Shown here in pieces: positions 1-6,518 of a stretch of DNA of 8,053 bases. The notes under the pieces were generated by a model. The model saw only the letters and a program-made list of their open reading frames with translations. It had not been told where the DNA came from and made no database searches. Position numbers and translations under genes: made by a program. The stretch is from Methanomethylovorans sp. PtaU1.Bin073 (GTDB lineage Archaea; Halobacteriota; Methanosarcinia; Methanosarcinales; Methanosarcinaceae). How positions within the stretch are numbered: the stretch's first letter is position 1; each line of letters starts with the position of its first letter. Location of the stretch: the NCBI GenBank assembly GCA_002067265.1, contig MVQW01000138.1:1-8053 (forward strand), in the 5' to 3' direction.

Positions 1-179
1 GGCAGTTCATTTAGAGTCAAATCATTTCTCTCGGAATTTTCCTGAGTTCTTTTCCAGAAACGTTCAGCATTTTCTTTTTTGTTCCAGTGGCTGTTTTTAT
101 CACCGGTTTTGTCGAGCCTTTGCTGAGTGGTCATGAGCTCTTTCCAAATATTATTCCAGTCAATTTTTCCGTATTGCAT
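1..179 (-). CDS. Probable class I SAM-dependent methyltransferase, N-terminal part (gene runs off the left edge)
   Basis: An open minus-strand frame begins at ATG 179-177 and stays open to the window edge, giving 59 residues that start MQYGKIDWNNIWKELM. A clear Shine-Dalgarno site, GGTGA on the minus strand (187-191), lies 7 bases before this ATG and fixes the start. The Trp-rich opening (DWNNIWKE, then SHWNKKENAERFWKR) resembles the N-terminal lead-in of methanogen methyltransferases, in which the SAM-binding GxGxG motif follows shortly afterwards. That motif would lie outside the window, so the family call rests on resemblance only. The fragment is hydrophilic, with no signal peptide or membrane segment, so a cytoplasmic protein is expected. 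It is transcribed divergently from the flavin reductase gene. The frame itself is well supported; the product is a moderate guess. Confidence 0.6.
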   Translation of the reverse strand, partial: MQYGKIDWNNIWKELMTTQQRLDKTGDKNSHWNKKENAERFWKRTQENSERNDLTLNEL

Positions 180-186
180 GTATGAG

Positions 187-191
187 TCACC
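187..191 (-). promoter_or_regulatory. Shine-Dalgarno site of the minus-strand methyltransferase gene
   Basis: GGTGA on the minus strand lies 7 bases upstream of the ATG at 179-177. It matches the anti-Shine-Dalgarno end of archaeal 16S rRNA and supports this start codon. Confidence 0.6.
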
Positions 192-291
192 TGTAAACGC
201 AACTTCATTTATTGAAATTTGAATTCATATTTACATTTGGTGCAAGTAGCTAGTATCACTTCAATGTACTTTAGTAGCACTAAACATTAAC

Positions 292-301
292 TTATATATA
301 T
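292..301. promoter_or_regulatory. TATA-like stretch, orientation uncertain
   Basis: TTATATATAT is the purest TATA-like run in the divergent spacer. Read on the minus strand it would place a transcription start near 270, giving the methyltransferase gene a leader of roughly 90 bases. Read on the plus strand it would give the flavin reductase a leader of about 150 bases. The assignment is inference from spacing only. Confidence 0.25.
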
Positions 302-395
302 GTTTGTATTAACATTGAATGCCATCAAAACTAATCCAATAAATTGGAAAATATAAGAGATAATTGAATATGACATCATTAAGTTGGCTCAGATC

Positions 396-405
396 TTTAA
401 ATATA
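396..405 (+). promoter_or_regulatory. Candidate archaeal TATA box for the flavin reductase gene
   Basis: TTTAAATATA fits the archaeal TATA-box consensus. With the usual 25-27 base spacing, transcription would start near 427, leaving a leader of about 50 bases that carries the GGTGA ribosome site. No clear upstream BRE is obvious, and other AT-rich runs (for example 443-452) compete. Confidence 0.35.
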
Positions 406-466
406 ATGAATGCTTAACCTAGTTAGTAGCAAATAATACTTAATTTATTATACTATATGTTACTAA

Positions 467-471
467 GGTGA
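467..471 (+). promoter_or_regulatory. Shine-Dalgarno site that sets the flavin reductase start
   Basis: GGTGA at 467-471, within AAGGTGAT, sits 5 bases before ATG 477. An in-frame GTG at 468-470 lies inside this site and is therefore more likely part of the ribosome-binding sequence than the start codon. Confidence 0.6.
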
Positions 472-476
472 TATCA

Positions 477-1097
477 ATGGAACTAAAACCCTTTAAAAGA
501 GAATCCGTTATACCATTGCCTGTTACTTTCATTTCCACGGTCAGTAAAAGTGGCGTAAGGAACATTGCTCCTTATGGCTGTGTAATGCCTGTGCTTCGTC
601 CTTTCGATCTCGTATGTGTGGCAACCGCAAAAAGAAGGGATACGCTGGATAATATCCGTGAGACCGGAGAATTCGTGATCAATCTTCCGGGAGAAGGTCT
701 TTCAGACAAGGTCATACCTACTGCCAAAGCCATTCCGGCAGAAGCTGATGAATTTGAGTTTGCAGGGCTTGATTCAAGGCCTTCAAAGAAGGTGAAGGCT
801 CCGGGTATAGAAGGATGTTACGCATGGATGGAGTGTGAACTGGTCAAATTCTATGAAGAAACAAACTACATATTAATCATGGGTAAAGTGGTCCATCTTG
901 AAGTTGCTGATGAAGTATATGAACAAAATGGACATTGCAACGTAAAGAAAGCGAGACCGCTTATGATGATGGGGTCTGATTCAGGTATGCATTTTTGCAC
1001 GATCGAGGAGCTGGGCAGGTTTGAGCCCTTCGGTGCAATGTTCTCTGATGGAAAAGATCCCCTTGCGAAGATGTATACTAAGGACACAACTCCCTGA
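477..1097 (+). CDS. Flavin reductase family protein (flavoredoxin-like, FMN-binding split barrel)
   Basis: This encodes a 206-residue protein, the usual length for the flavin reductase-like/flavoredoxin family, which binds FMN in a split beta-barrel and passes electrons between NAD(P)H or ferredoxin and partner redox proteins. Visible family hallmarks are [19 protein letters not shown] (residues 17-34, the substrate/FMN-binding strand and NxAPYG turn), [17 protein letters not shown] (53-69, equivalent to the family's KDTxxNI...EFxVN), and the GKVVHLEV strand (136-143), which matches the usual 'GxVxxxhv' element. There is no signal peptide or membrane helix, so it should be cytoplasmic. I prefer ATG 477 over the in-frame GTG 468 because the GTG lies inside the GGTGA ribosome site. 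It is monocistronic by spacing (about 245 bp to the next gene). The family call is firm; the physiological electron partner is unknown, and the nearby ferredoxin is only a guess. Confidence 0.88.
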   Translation: MELKPFKRESVIPLPVTFISTVSKSGVRNIAPYGCVMPVLRPFDLVCVATAKRRDTLDNIRETGEFVINLPGEGLSDKVIPTAKAIPAEADEFEFAGLDSRPSKKVKAPGIEGCYAWMECELVKFYEETNYILIMGKVVHLEVADEVYEQNGHCNVKKARPLMMMGSDSGMHFCTIEELGRFEPFGAMFSDGKDPLAKMYTKDTTP

Positions 1098-1198
1098 AAG
1101 ATTATTCACATGCTGAAATCCCTAAATATTTTAGTATGGTGCAGACGCATCAGATCATGATTTCTATTGATAGTTTTCAGGTTTCATAACGATATTAG

Positions 1199-1242
1199 GA
1201 TATCCAGTATCATTAAATCTGTTTTTCTAATTATTGGATATC
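1199..1242. repeat. 11-bp inverted repeat (hairpin or operator) upstream of the FmdE/ABC operon
   Basis: GATATCCAGTA at 1199-1209 pairs with TATTGGATATC at 1232-1242 over 11 positions with a single G-T pair. The 22-base loop includes a TTTTT run. The left arm also forms an 8-bp palindrome on its own (GGATATCC, 1198-1205), and GGATATC recurs directly at 1236-1242. It lies about 100 bases past the flavin reductase stop and about 100 bases before the FmdE start. It could therefore be a 3' hairpin or a paired operator. No function can be assigned from sequence. Confidence 0.5.
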
Positions 1243-1311
1243 ATATTTCTTATTATTCATATAATTTAATCTACTAATATAGAAAACATGTATAATCTAA
1301 TAACACGAAAG

Positions 1312-1320
1312 ATATTAAAA
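1312..1320 (+). promoter_or_regulatory. Candidate TATA box of the FmdE/ABC operon
   Basis: ATATTAAAA is centred about 27 bases before ATG 1343, the distance expected if transcription begins at or very near the start codon. No Shine-Dalgarno sequence precedes ATG 1343 or the in-frame ATG 1352, which fits a leaderless message. A second TATA-like run (TATAAT, 1291-1296) would instead give a leader of about 20 bases. Confidence 0.3.
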
Positions 1321-1342
1321 GTATTATCTTCTTTTACCTGCC

Positions 1343-1993
1343 ATGATAAACATGTCATCTGAATGTTCAGCCGAAGAGACGATAAGAAAGATAGCTTCTT
1401 TTGATGATGCTGCCAGATTTCATGGGCACGTTTGCCCGGGACTTACTATAGGTTATATCGCTGCAAAAGCTGGAATCGAAAAACTTGAAGCGGAACGTGA
1501 TATCGATGAAGAGCTTGTAACCATTGTAGAAAACGATGCGTGTGGAGTTGATGCAGTACAGGTGCTCACAGGATGCACTATAGGCAAAGGTAACCTCATC
1601 TATCGGGATCACGCAAAACAGGTATTTACCTTTATATGCAGGGACAGTGGAAAAGCGGTAAGGGTAGCCCTGAAGGCAAGTTTCAACATCGATAACATCG
1701 ACCCCGAAGTAAGCAAATTGCGCCCAAAAGTGATGTCCGGTACAGCCACCGAGGAAGAAAACAAAGAGTTTAGGGAGCGCATGGATGGCATATCTCAAAC
1801 CATGAGAAATACTCCTGTTGAGGAAATGTTTGACATTGGGTTCGTTGATGTCAAGATCCCTCAAAAAGCAAGAATATTCAACTCCGTTAAATGTGCCAAA
1901 TGCGGAGAAATGATGGCAGAATCCCGTGCAAGGGTGCAGAACGGGGAATATGTGTGTATCCCATGCTATGAAGAATATACCAGAGGATGGTAA
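1343..1993 (+). CDS. FmdE-family protein with C-terminal zinc finger
   Basis: This 216-residue protein belongs to the FmdE family, named for subunit E of formylmethanofuran dehydrogenase. Family hallmarks are FHGHVCPG at residues 26-33 (His27, His29, Cys31), followed by the glycine-rich LTIGYIAAKAG; then ENDACGVDAVQVLTGCTIGKGNL at 63-85 with Cys67 and Cys78; and two CxxC pairs, KCAKCGE (Cys184/187) and VCIPCYEE (Cys205/208), forming the family's C-terminal treble-clef zinc finger. The core His/Cys residues form the family's putative metal site. No signal peptide is present, so it acts in the cytoplasm. It is the first gene of the importer operon; its stop overlaps the region of the next gene's start. 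Being outside an fwd/fmd cluster, it is more likely a metal- or cofactor-handling relative than a true dehydrogenase subunit. ATG 1343 has no ribosome site; ATG 1352 is an alternative start three codons later. Confidence 0.9.
   Translation: MINMSSECSAEETIRKIASFDDAARFHGHVCPGLTIGYIAAKAGIEKLEAERDIDEELVTIVENDACGVDAVQVLTGCTIGKGNLIYRDHAKQVFTFICRDSGKAVRVALKASFNIDNIDPEVSKLRPKVMSGTATEEENKEFRERMDGISQTMRNTPVEEMFDIGFVDVKIPQKARIFNSVKCAKCGEMMAESRARVQNGEYVCIPCYEEYTRGW
1983..1986 (+). promoter_or_regulatory. Ribosome site that sets the binding-protein start
   Basis: GAGG at 1983-1986, inside the last codons of the FmdE gene, lies 9 bases before ATG 1996. For the upstream in-frame ATG 1987 it would directly touch the codon, so 1996 is the preferred start. 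The arrangement implies translational coupling to the FmdE gene. Confidence 0.45.
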
Positions 1994-1995
1994 AG

Positions 1996-3726
1996 ATGAA
2001 ACAAAACAGAAGAATGATCTCCGTCCTTTTTTCCATATTCATCATCAGTTCCATATTTTTCTTTCCAGCTGCAGCTTCGGAAACTGGTACGGATGAACAG
2101 GGGACTGTGCTTAAGGCAAGCTGGGGAAGTTCTGGCGGAGACTGGGGTTTCCCGTCACCCCTTACTTTCTACCCCAGAGGTCCTGGCTATATCATGACAA
2201 GTTACTGTTTCGATGCACTTCTATGGCCTGACGAGACCGGGAATATGACAGGATTGCTTGCCAGCTCATGGAAAAGCTCCGAGGATGGACTTGAATGGAC
2301 TTTCCAGCTTAGAGAAGGTGTGACCTGGCACGATGGGGAACCATTCACTGCGAATGATGTTGCTTTTACATATGATTACATAAAAGGCAAGGCATCTATC
2401 AGTCCGATCGGTTCCGGCTGGTATAACACAGACATAATAGAGAGTGTGCAAGCTCTTGATGATCACACAGTAAAGATCAAGCTTAACCAGCCTTATGCTC
2501 CATTCATGCAGCAGGTAGTTGCTGTTGTACCCATTATGCCTGAACACATATGGAAAAATGTCTCCGATCCAAGCAAATACATGGAAAAAGACGCAGCCAT
2601 CGGGACAGGACCCTTTATCCTTGAAGATTATGATAAGGATCAGCAGTCCTACAAATACTCTGCAAACAAGAACTACTTCCTCGGAAAACCGGTTATTGAC
2701 ACACTTATCTATGTGAAAACTTCTGATCCGGTCATTTCGTTAAAAACAGGAGAAATAGATCAATCCAGCCTTACCCTGGATCAGGTAAAGGCCCTGAATG
2801 ATTCAGATAACCTGAAAGTAATAAGCGGGCCAGGATACTGGGTTTACCGTCTCAGGTTCAACATTCCTTCAAATAACATACTCAATAACACTGACGTACG
2901 CAAAGCTATCTATTATTCTCTTAACTGCGAGGACATAGAAAGCAGAGTGCTGCACGGAGGAGGGATTGCAGGCAATCCTGGTTATGTGCCACCGTACTCC
3001 ACTTGGTATTACCCTGATGTAGCACAATACACCTATGACCCCGAAATAGCCAATAAGATGCTGGATGATGCAGGATACCAGAATAAAGATGCAGATGGCA
3101 TCAGGATGGATGCTTCAGGGAAACGTCTTGAATTCGAGCTTTTATACACATCTGACCAGCAAAGCCAGAGGCTTGCAGAACTGATTGAGAGTTATCTGAA
3201 AGATATTGGTATAAGCCTGGTCCTGAAACCCGGTGATATGAAAACTGTTGACAGTCTTGTTGAAGCAGGTAACTTTGACATGGCAATATATTCTCATGGT
3301 ACATCCACTGATCCTGCGAGGATGCTCAACTCATTCCCCACTTCAACAGGATGGAACAATAGTGAGTTCATGTCTCTTGCAAAAGAACAGATGAGTACCA
3401 TGGACGAAAAGCAGCGCCAAGCTCTCGTAGACCAGATGCAGGTGCTTATAGCCGACAATGTACCTACTATTCCGATAATGTACAGAAATGTTTACAGTGT
3501 CTGTGATCAGGAAAAGCTTGATGGTTTCTTCTACACCCCCGGTGGGGTGGGAGGCGGCGTTCCTACGGAGTATAACAAGCTTGTTTTCATATACGGAACT
3601 TCCGGTGGCGGCAATTCGCAAAACATCGGGAATTCAACAGCCAATACAGCAGACAGCATAGGGATCCTTGGTTCCATAACCATTCTCGCATGTGCTTTTG
3701 TCCTGATGGCCCGTAAGCAGCGATAA
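1996..3726 (+). CDS. ABC importer solute-binding protein, peptide/nickel class (SBP family 5), membrane-anchored
   Basis: This is the extracellular receptor of the importer, 576 residues from ATG 1996 (579 from ATG 1987). A signal peptide is clear: basic MKQNRR, a hydrophobic stretch at 7-23, then PAAAS as a likely cleavage site; there is no lipobox cysteine. The family-5 signature LEWTFQLREGVTWHDGEPFTANDVAFTYD spans about 99-127. Near the N-terminus, GGDWGFPSPLTFYPRGPGY (47-65) stands where many relatives have an 'LDP' motif and probably marks a subfamily. The C-terminus has a Gly/Ser/Asn/Thr-rich linker, one hydrophobic helix (about 555-571) and a basic ARKQR tail, the common archaeal way to anchor a receptor to the membrane. 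Several N-x-S/T sequons suit a glycosylated surface protein. It lies directly between the FmdE and permease genes. The class is sure; whether the ligand is a peptide, Ni(II) chelate or other metal complex cannot be decided. Confidence 0.92.
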   Translation: MKQNRRMISVLFSIFIISSIFFFPAAASETGTDEQGTVLKASWGSSGGDWGFPSPLTFYPRGPGYIMTSYCFDALLWPDETGNMTGLLASSWKSSEDGLEWTFQLREGVTWHDGEPFTANDVAFTYDYIKGKASISPIGSGWYNTDIIESVQALDDHTVKIKLNQPYAPFMQQVVAVVPIMPEHIWKNVSDPSKYMEKDAAIGTGPFILEDYDKDQQSYKYSANKNYFLGKPVIDTLIYVKTSDPVISLKTGEIDQSSLTLDQVKALNDSDNLKVISGPGYWVYRLRFNIPSNNILNNTDVRKAIYYSLNCEDIESRVLHGGGIAGNPGYVPPYSTWYYPDVAQYTYDPEIANKMLDDAGYQNKDADGIRMDASGKRLEFELLYTSDQQSQRLAELIESYLKDIGISLVLKPGDMKTVDSLVEAGNFDMAIYSHGTSTDPARMLNSFPTSTGWNNSEFMSLAKEQMSTMDEKQRQALVDQMQVLIADNVPTIPIMYRNVYSVCDQEKLDGFFYTPGGVGGGVPTEYNKLVFIYGTSGGGNSQNIGNSTANTADSIGILGSITILACAFVLMARKQR

Positions 3727-3744
3727 AAAAGAGAGATGTGTGCA

Positions 3745-4740
3745 ATGGATAGGAAAAGATGGGAGTATATTATATCCAGAGGGCTGGAATATGCTCTTAC
3801 TTTCTTCCTCATCCTTGCCATTAATTTTTTCCTTCCCCGCATTATGCCTGGTGGACCTCTTTTAAATATCCTTGGCAGCCAGAATAGTGATCTGCCGGTG
3901 GTGATAGATGAGGAAACAAAGTATAAGCTGATGGATTATTATCATCTCAATGATCCCCTGCACGTTCAGTTCGTCAACTATCTAGTAGATACAGTACATC
4001 TTGATTTTGGATATTCCATATTCTATAATGTGCCTGTAATTGACATAATCCTTGGCAGATTGCCATGGACGATCCTCCTTATGGGAACAGCATTGTTAGT
4101 TTCGACTTTTTTCGGAATATGGCTTGGACTTGAATCTGCCTGGAACAAGGACAATAGACTTGATAACTTGTTACTTGTACTAATTCCGGCTTTAAAATCA
4201 GTACCTACTTTTTTTCTTGGAGCTCTGATGATCTTCGTATTTGGGTACTTAATGGACTGGTTTCCGGTATCAGGAGCTATTACGCACTATATGCATTACG
4301 GGGGAATAGCTGACAGAATAAAGGATATGATATCTCATCTCATCTTACCGATGGCTTGTCTTGCAGCTTTTGAAATGCCTGGGACATACCTGCTTGTGAG
4401 GAATATTTGTGTTCAGCAACTGGAAAAACCTTATGTGCTTATGGCTGTGGCCAGGGGCTTGAAAAAAAGTAGCATCAAAAAACACGTATTACTTAATTCC
4501 ATTGTACCTGTAGTGAACCAGATAGCCGCAATGCTGGGTTTTATGGTTGGAGGTGCTGTGTTCGTAGAGACAGTGTTCGCTTATCCGGGTATGGGATTGC
4601 TTGTTTACAATTCGTTCATTGAAAGGGACTATCCTGTGCTCCAGGGTGCTTTTATTTTTATGTCATTATGCGTACTAGCATGCAACTATGCAGCAGACAT
4701 CGCATGTTCATACATTGACGCAAGAGCGGGGCAGGACTAA
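3745..4740 (+). CDS. ABC importer permease, DppB/NikB type
   Basis: This is one of two membrane subunits forming the importer channel, 331 residues from ATG 3745 (334 from ATG 3736). The N-terminal helix (about 14-31) runs into PRIMPGGP (31-38), the family's conserved 'R..PGDP' segment. A periplasmic-side loop follows, then about five more hydrophobic segments. The cytoplasmic EAA-type loop that contacts the ATPase is at roughly 227-256: KPYVLMAVARGLKKSSIKKH, then NSIVP. ETVFAYPGMGLLVYNSFIERDYPVLQG (275-301) is the hallmark C-terminal block of DppB-type permeases. ATG 3745 is preferred because the GAGAG before ATG 3736 touches that codon but is well spaced for 3745; the evidence is not strong. 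It lies 18 bases after the binding-protein stop and 3 bases before the next permease. Substrate is undetermined. Confidence 0.9.
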   Translation: MDRKRWEYIISRGLEYALTFFLILAINFFLPRIMPGGPLLNILGSQNSDLPVVIDEETKYKLMDYYHLNDPLHVQFVNYLVDTVHLDFGYSIFYNVPVIDIILGRLPWTILLMGTALLVSTFFGIWLGLESAWNKDNRLDNLLLVLIPALKSVPTFFLGALMIFVFGYLMDWFPVSGAITHYMHYGGIADRIKDMISHLILPMACLAAFEMPGTYLLVRNICVQQLEKPYVLMAVARGLKKSSIKKHVLLNSIVPVVNQIAAMLGFMVGGAVFVETVFAYPGMGLLVYNSFIERDYPVLQGAFIFMSLCVLACNYAADIACSYIDARAGQD

Positions 4741-4743
4741 AAG

Positions 4744-5568
4744 ATGCACGAAAAGAAGGTATTTCAAAGGCTTAAGAGCAAAAAAGGTAGCATAGGCCTT
4801 CTCATACTATTCTTCTACATCAGCATGGCAATTTCAGCTCCCATGCTGACCTCATATTCCCCTTCTGATATATCAAGTCAACCATTACTCGCTCCTGATG
4901 CCGATCATCTGCTGGGTACCGATGACGTGGGCAGGGACATATTTACTGATCTCCTGTATGGTTCAAGGACTTCGCTGACAGTTGCTTCTACAGTATCTTT
5001 TGGAGTGTTGATAATTGGTACCCTTGCAGGTGTATTCTCCGGATATGCGGGAGGTAAGCTTGACAGGGTGATTATGCGAGGTGTTGACATTTTCCTCATG
5101 ATACCTGACCTGCCACTCATCCTTATCCTAGCAGCCTATTTACGTCCCGGGATTTGGAACATTATCTTTATTCTTACTATAATGGGCTGGCCTGTAGGAA
5201 CCAGGATAACAAGAGCACAGACCCGGACCCTTAAAGTATCCGGGCACGTGGACTTTGCCAGGGTTTCTGGAGCTGGGAACTGGTATATAATCAAGAAACA
5301 TATCGTTCCGGACCTTTATCCTATTATGATAACTACTGTTGTAATGCAGTCTATCCGAGCCATTCTATCAGAATCAGGCCTCGCTTTTCTGGGTCTTGGC
5401 GACCCTTCATACCCAAGCTGGGGCACTATGATAAAATATGCTATCGGATACCCGCTTATCTTTTTCACGGATGCGTGGATGTGGTGGCTCCTGCCTGCAG
5501 GGCTTTGTATAACTTCCCTTGTGCTTGGTTTTGTACTTGTGGGTCAGGCCCTTGAAGGTGATAGATAA
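4744..5568 (+). CDS. ABC importer permease, DppC/NikC type
   Basis: This is the second channel subunit, 274 residues, the normal length for the DppC family. A basic N-terminus (KKVFQRLKSKKGS) leads into the first helix (17-34). HLLGTDDVGRDIFTDLLYGSRTSL (55-78) is the diagnostic DppC block before the transmembrane core. The EAA loop, DFARVSGAGNWYIIKKHIVP (170-189), is the contact site for the ATPases. SESGLAFLGLGDPSYPSWG (209-227) is another conserved block, and the gene ends with a last helix and the short tail GQALEGDR. ATG 4744 comes 3 bases after the DppB-type stop, and its own stop codon overlaps the next start as TAATG, so the two permeases and first ATPase are co-translated. Together with the preceding permease it would form the heterodimeric pore. 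Confidence 0.9.
   Translation: MHEKKVFQRLKSKKGSIGLLILFFYISMAISAPMLTSYSPSDISSQPLLAPDADHLLGTDDVGRDIFTDLLYGSRTSLTVASTVSFGVLIIGTLAGVFSGYAGGKLDRVIMRGVDIFLMIPDLPLILILAAYLRPGIWNIIFILTIMGWPVGTRITRAQTRTLKVSGHVDFARVSGAGNWYIIKKHIVPDLYPIMITTVVMQSIRAILSESGLAFLGLGDPSYPSWGTMIKYAIGYPLIFFTDAWMWWLLPAGLCITSLVLGFVLVGQALEGDR
5557..5562 (+). promoter_or_regulatory. Internal ribosome site for the first ATPase gene
   Basis: GGTGAT at 5557-5562, within the last codons of the DppC-type permease gene, lies 5 bases before ATG 5568. It is the strongest internal ribosome site in the operon and supports the overlapping TAATG start. Confidence 0.55.
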
Positions 5569-6518
5569 TGCCAGTGCTTGAGATTCAGGGACTTACAGTT
5601 GACTTTTCAACTAAAGAAGGTATTCATCGTGTATTGAAGAATGTTAATCTTACTATTGACAAAGGAGAGATAGTAGGTCTTATAGGTGAATCAGGGTCAG
5701 GTAAGTCCACGCTTGCTATGACGGTGCTTGATCTTAACTCCCGTAACAGGTCTATTTCGGGAAGCATCCTTTTCAATGGTGTAAAAATCAGGGATATAGG
5801 CAAGGAAAGGATGCGTGAGTTAAGAGGCAGCAATATAGGGTTCGTGCCACAGGCCTCAATGAATGCTCTAAATCCTTTAATGAATGTGAAAAAACAGTTT
5901 ATCGAAACGATCAAAGCTCATAAGGATATGCCTTTGCAGCAAATGACCGAACTAATCACCAGATCACTTACAATGGTGTCAATTGATCCGGAAAGAGCCA
6001 GTTCTTTTCCTTATGAGTTTAGCGGTGGGCAGCGTCAGAGACTTATGATAGCCTTGTCCATGCTTCTTTCACCGCAACTTATCATTGCGGACGAACCCAC
6101 GACAGCTCTGGACGCAACAGTTCAGTCAAAGATCATCAACCTATTAAAGGATACGGTTCAACAGAAACAGACTTCCATGCTGGTAATATCCCATGATCTG
6201 CATACAATTTCCAGGATATGTGACAGGATTTACATCATGTATGCCGGAAGAGTTGTGGAAACAGGCACCCGGGATGAAATTCTTCGTAATCCGAGGCATC
6301 CGTACACTAAAAAGTTGCTGAGTTCAAGGTTAACTTTGATGGCCGAACATGTAAAAGTGAAAGGTATACCCGGAAATCCACCTTCCGTACTGAAAGAGTA
6401 CAACAGGTGTGAATTCCTGGAAAGATGCGAAAGGGCTTCATTAGTGTGTAAGACAGAAAGGCCACCGGAATGTACCGGCAATGTGAAGGTTGCATGTCAT
6501 TTTGAGGAAACGCTATGA
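5568..6518 (+). CDS. ABC importer ATPase, DppD/OppD type with C-terminal cysteine-rich oligopeptide-family domain
   Basis: This is one of the two nucleotide-binding subunits that power the importer, 316 residues. Walker A is GESGSGKST (40-48), the Q-loop glutamine is near 95 (FVPQ), the signature is FSGGQRQR (151-158), Walker B is LIIADEP (171-177), the D-loop is ALD (180-182) and the switch histidine is His209 (ISHD). All catalytic residues are intact. Beyond the ATPase core, the oligopeptide-family C-terminal extension has five cysteines (281, 287, 294, 302, 310; spacing x5, x6, x7, x7) ending in VACHF. Such Cys clusters in DppD-type subunits have been found to bind a [4Fe-4S] cluster, so one is likely here. 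The start overlaps the preceding stop (TAATG), and its stop overlaps the next start (ATGA). Cytoplasmic, peripheral to the permease pair. Confidence 0.92.
   Translation: MPVLEIQGLTVDFSTKEGIHRVLKNVNLTIDKGEIVGLIGESGSGKSTLAMTVLDLNSRNRSISGSILFNGVKIRDIGKERMRELRGSNIGFVPQASMNALNPLMNVKKQFIETIKAHKDMPLQQMTELITRSLTMVSIDPERASSFPYEFSGGQRQRLMIALSMLLSPQLIIADEPTTALDATVQSKIINLLKDTVQQKQTSMLVISHDLHTISRICDRIYIMYAGRVVETGTRDEILRNPRHPYTKKLLSSRLTLMAEHVKVKGIPGNPPSVLKEYNRCEFLERCERASLVCKTERPPECTGNVKVACHFEETL
6504..6507 (+). promoter_or_regulatory. Internal ribosome site for the second ATPase gene
   Basis: GAGG at 6504-6507 lies 7 bases before ATG 6515, inside the last codons of the DppD-type gene, and supports this start and the ATGA overlap. 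Confidence 0.5.

Larger units (their letters stand above)
180..476. other. Divergent intergenic region with two short palindromes and TATA-like motifs
   Basis: About 300 very AT-rich bases separate the divergent methyltransferase and flavin reductase genes. I see no credible gene in it. It should hold promoters for both directions. Visible elements are an 18-bp near-palindrome centred on GAATTC at 215-232 with one mismatched pair, a TCCAAT-AA-ATTGGA inverted repeat at 335-348, a TTATATATA stretch at 292-300 that could serve either strand, and a TTTAAATATA box at 396-405. AT-rich DNA produces such elements by chance, so none is firm. Confidence 0.5.
1098..1342 (+). other. Intergenic region: flavin reductase 3' end and promoter of the FmdE/ABC operon
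   Basis: About 245 AT-rich bases contain no credible gene. A small CTAAA-TAT-TTTAG inverted repeat lies at 1122-1134, and a stronger 11-bp inverted repeat spans 1199-1242. The last 100 bases are nearly pure AT and must hold the operon promoter. No poly-T run typical of an archaeal terminator directly follows the flavin reductase stop. Confidence 0.5.

Noticed and set aside
468..476. GTG at 468 as start of the flavin reductase gene
   Set aside because: The GTG is inside the GGTGA ribosome site, and ATG 477 is correctly spaced after it.
1252..1265. ATTAT-TCAT-ATAAT inverted repeat before the FmdE gene
   Set aside because: It is only 5 bp of pure AT in a nearly pure AT stretch and is expected by chance.
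1367..1864. 165-residue minus-strand open frame opposite the FmdE gene
   Set aside because: It lies wholly within a well-supported plus-strand gene, has no family features or ribosome site I can see, and is the usual antisense shadow.
1343..1993. Calling the FmdE-family protein a true formylmethanofuran dehydrogenase subunit
   Set aside because: No fwd/fmd catalytic subunit genes are present, and it is co-transcribed with an importer; many family members stand apart from the enzyme.
1987..1995. ATG 1987 as start of the binding-protein gene
   Set aside because: GAGG touches this codon directly, while ATG 1996 has normal spacing and still leaves a complete signal peptide. The difference is three residues and is not certain.
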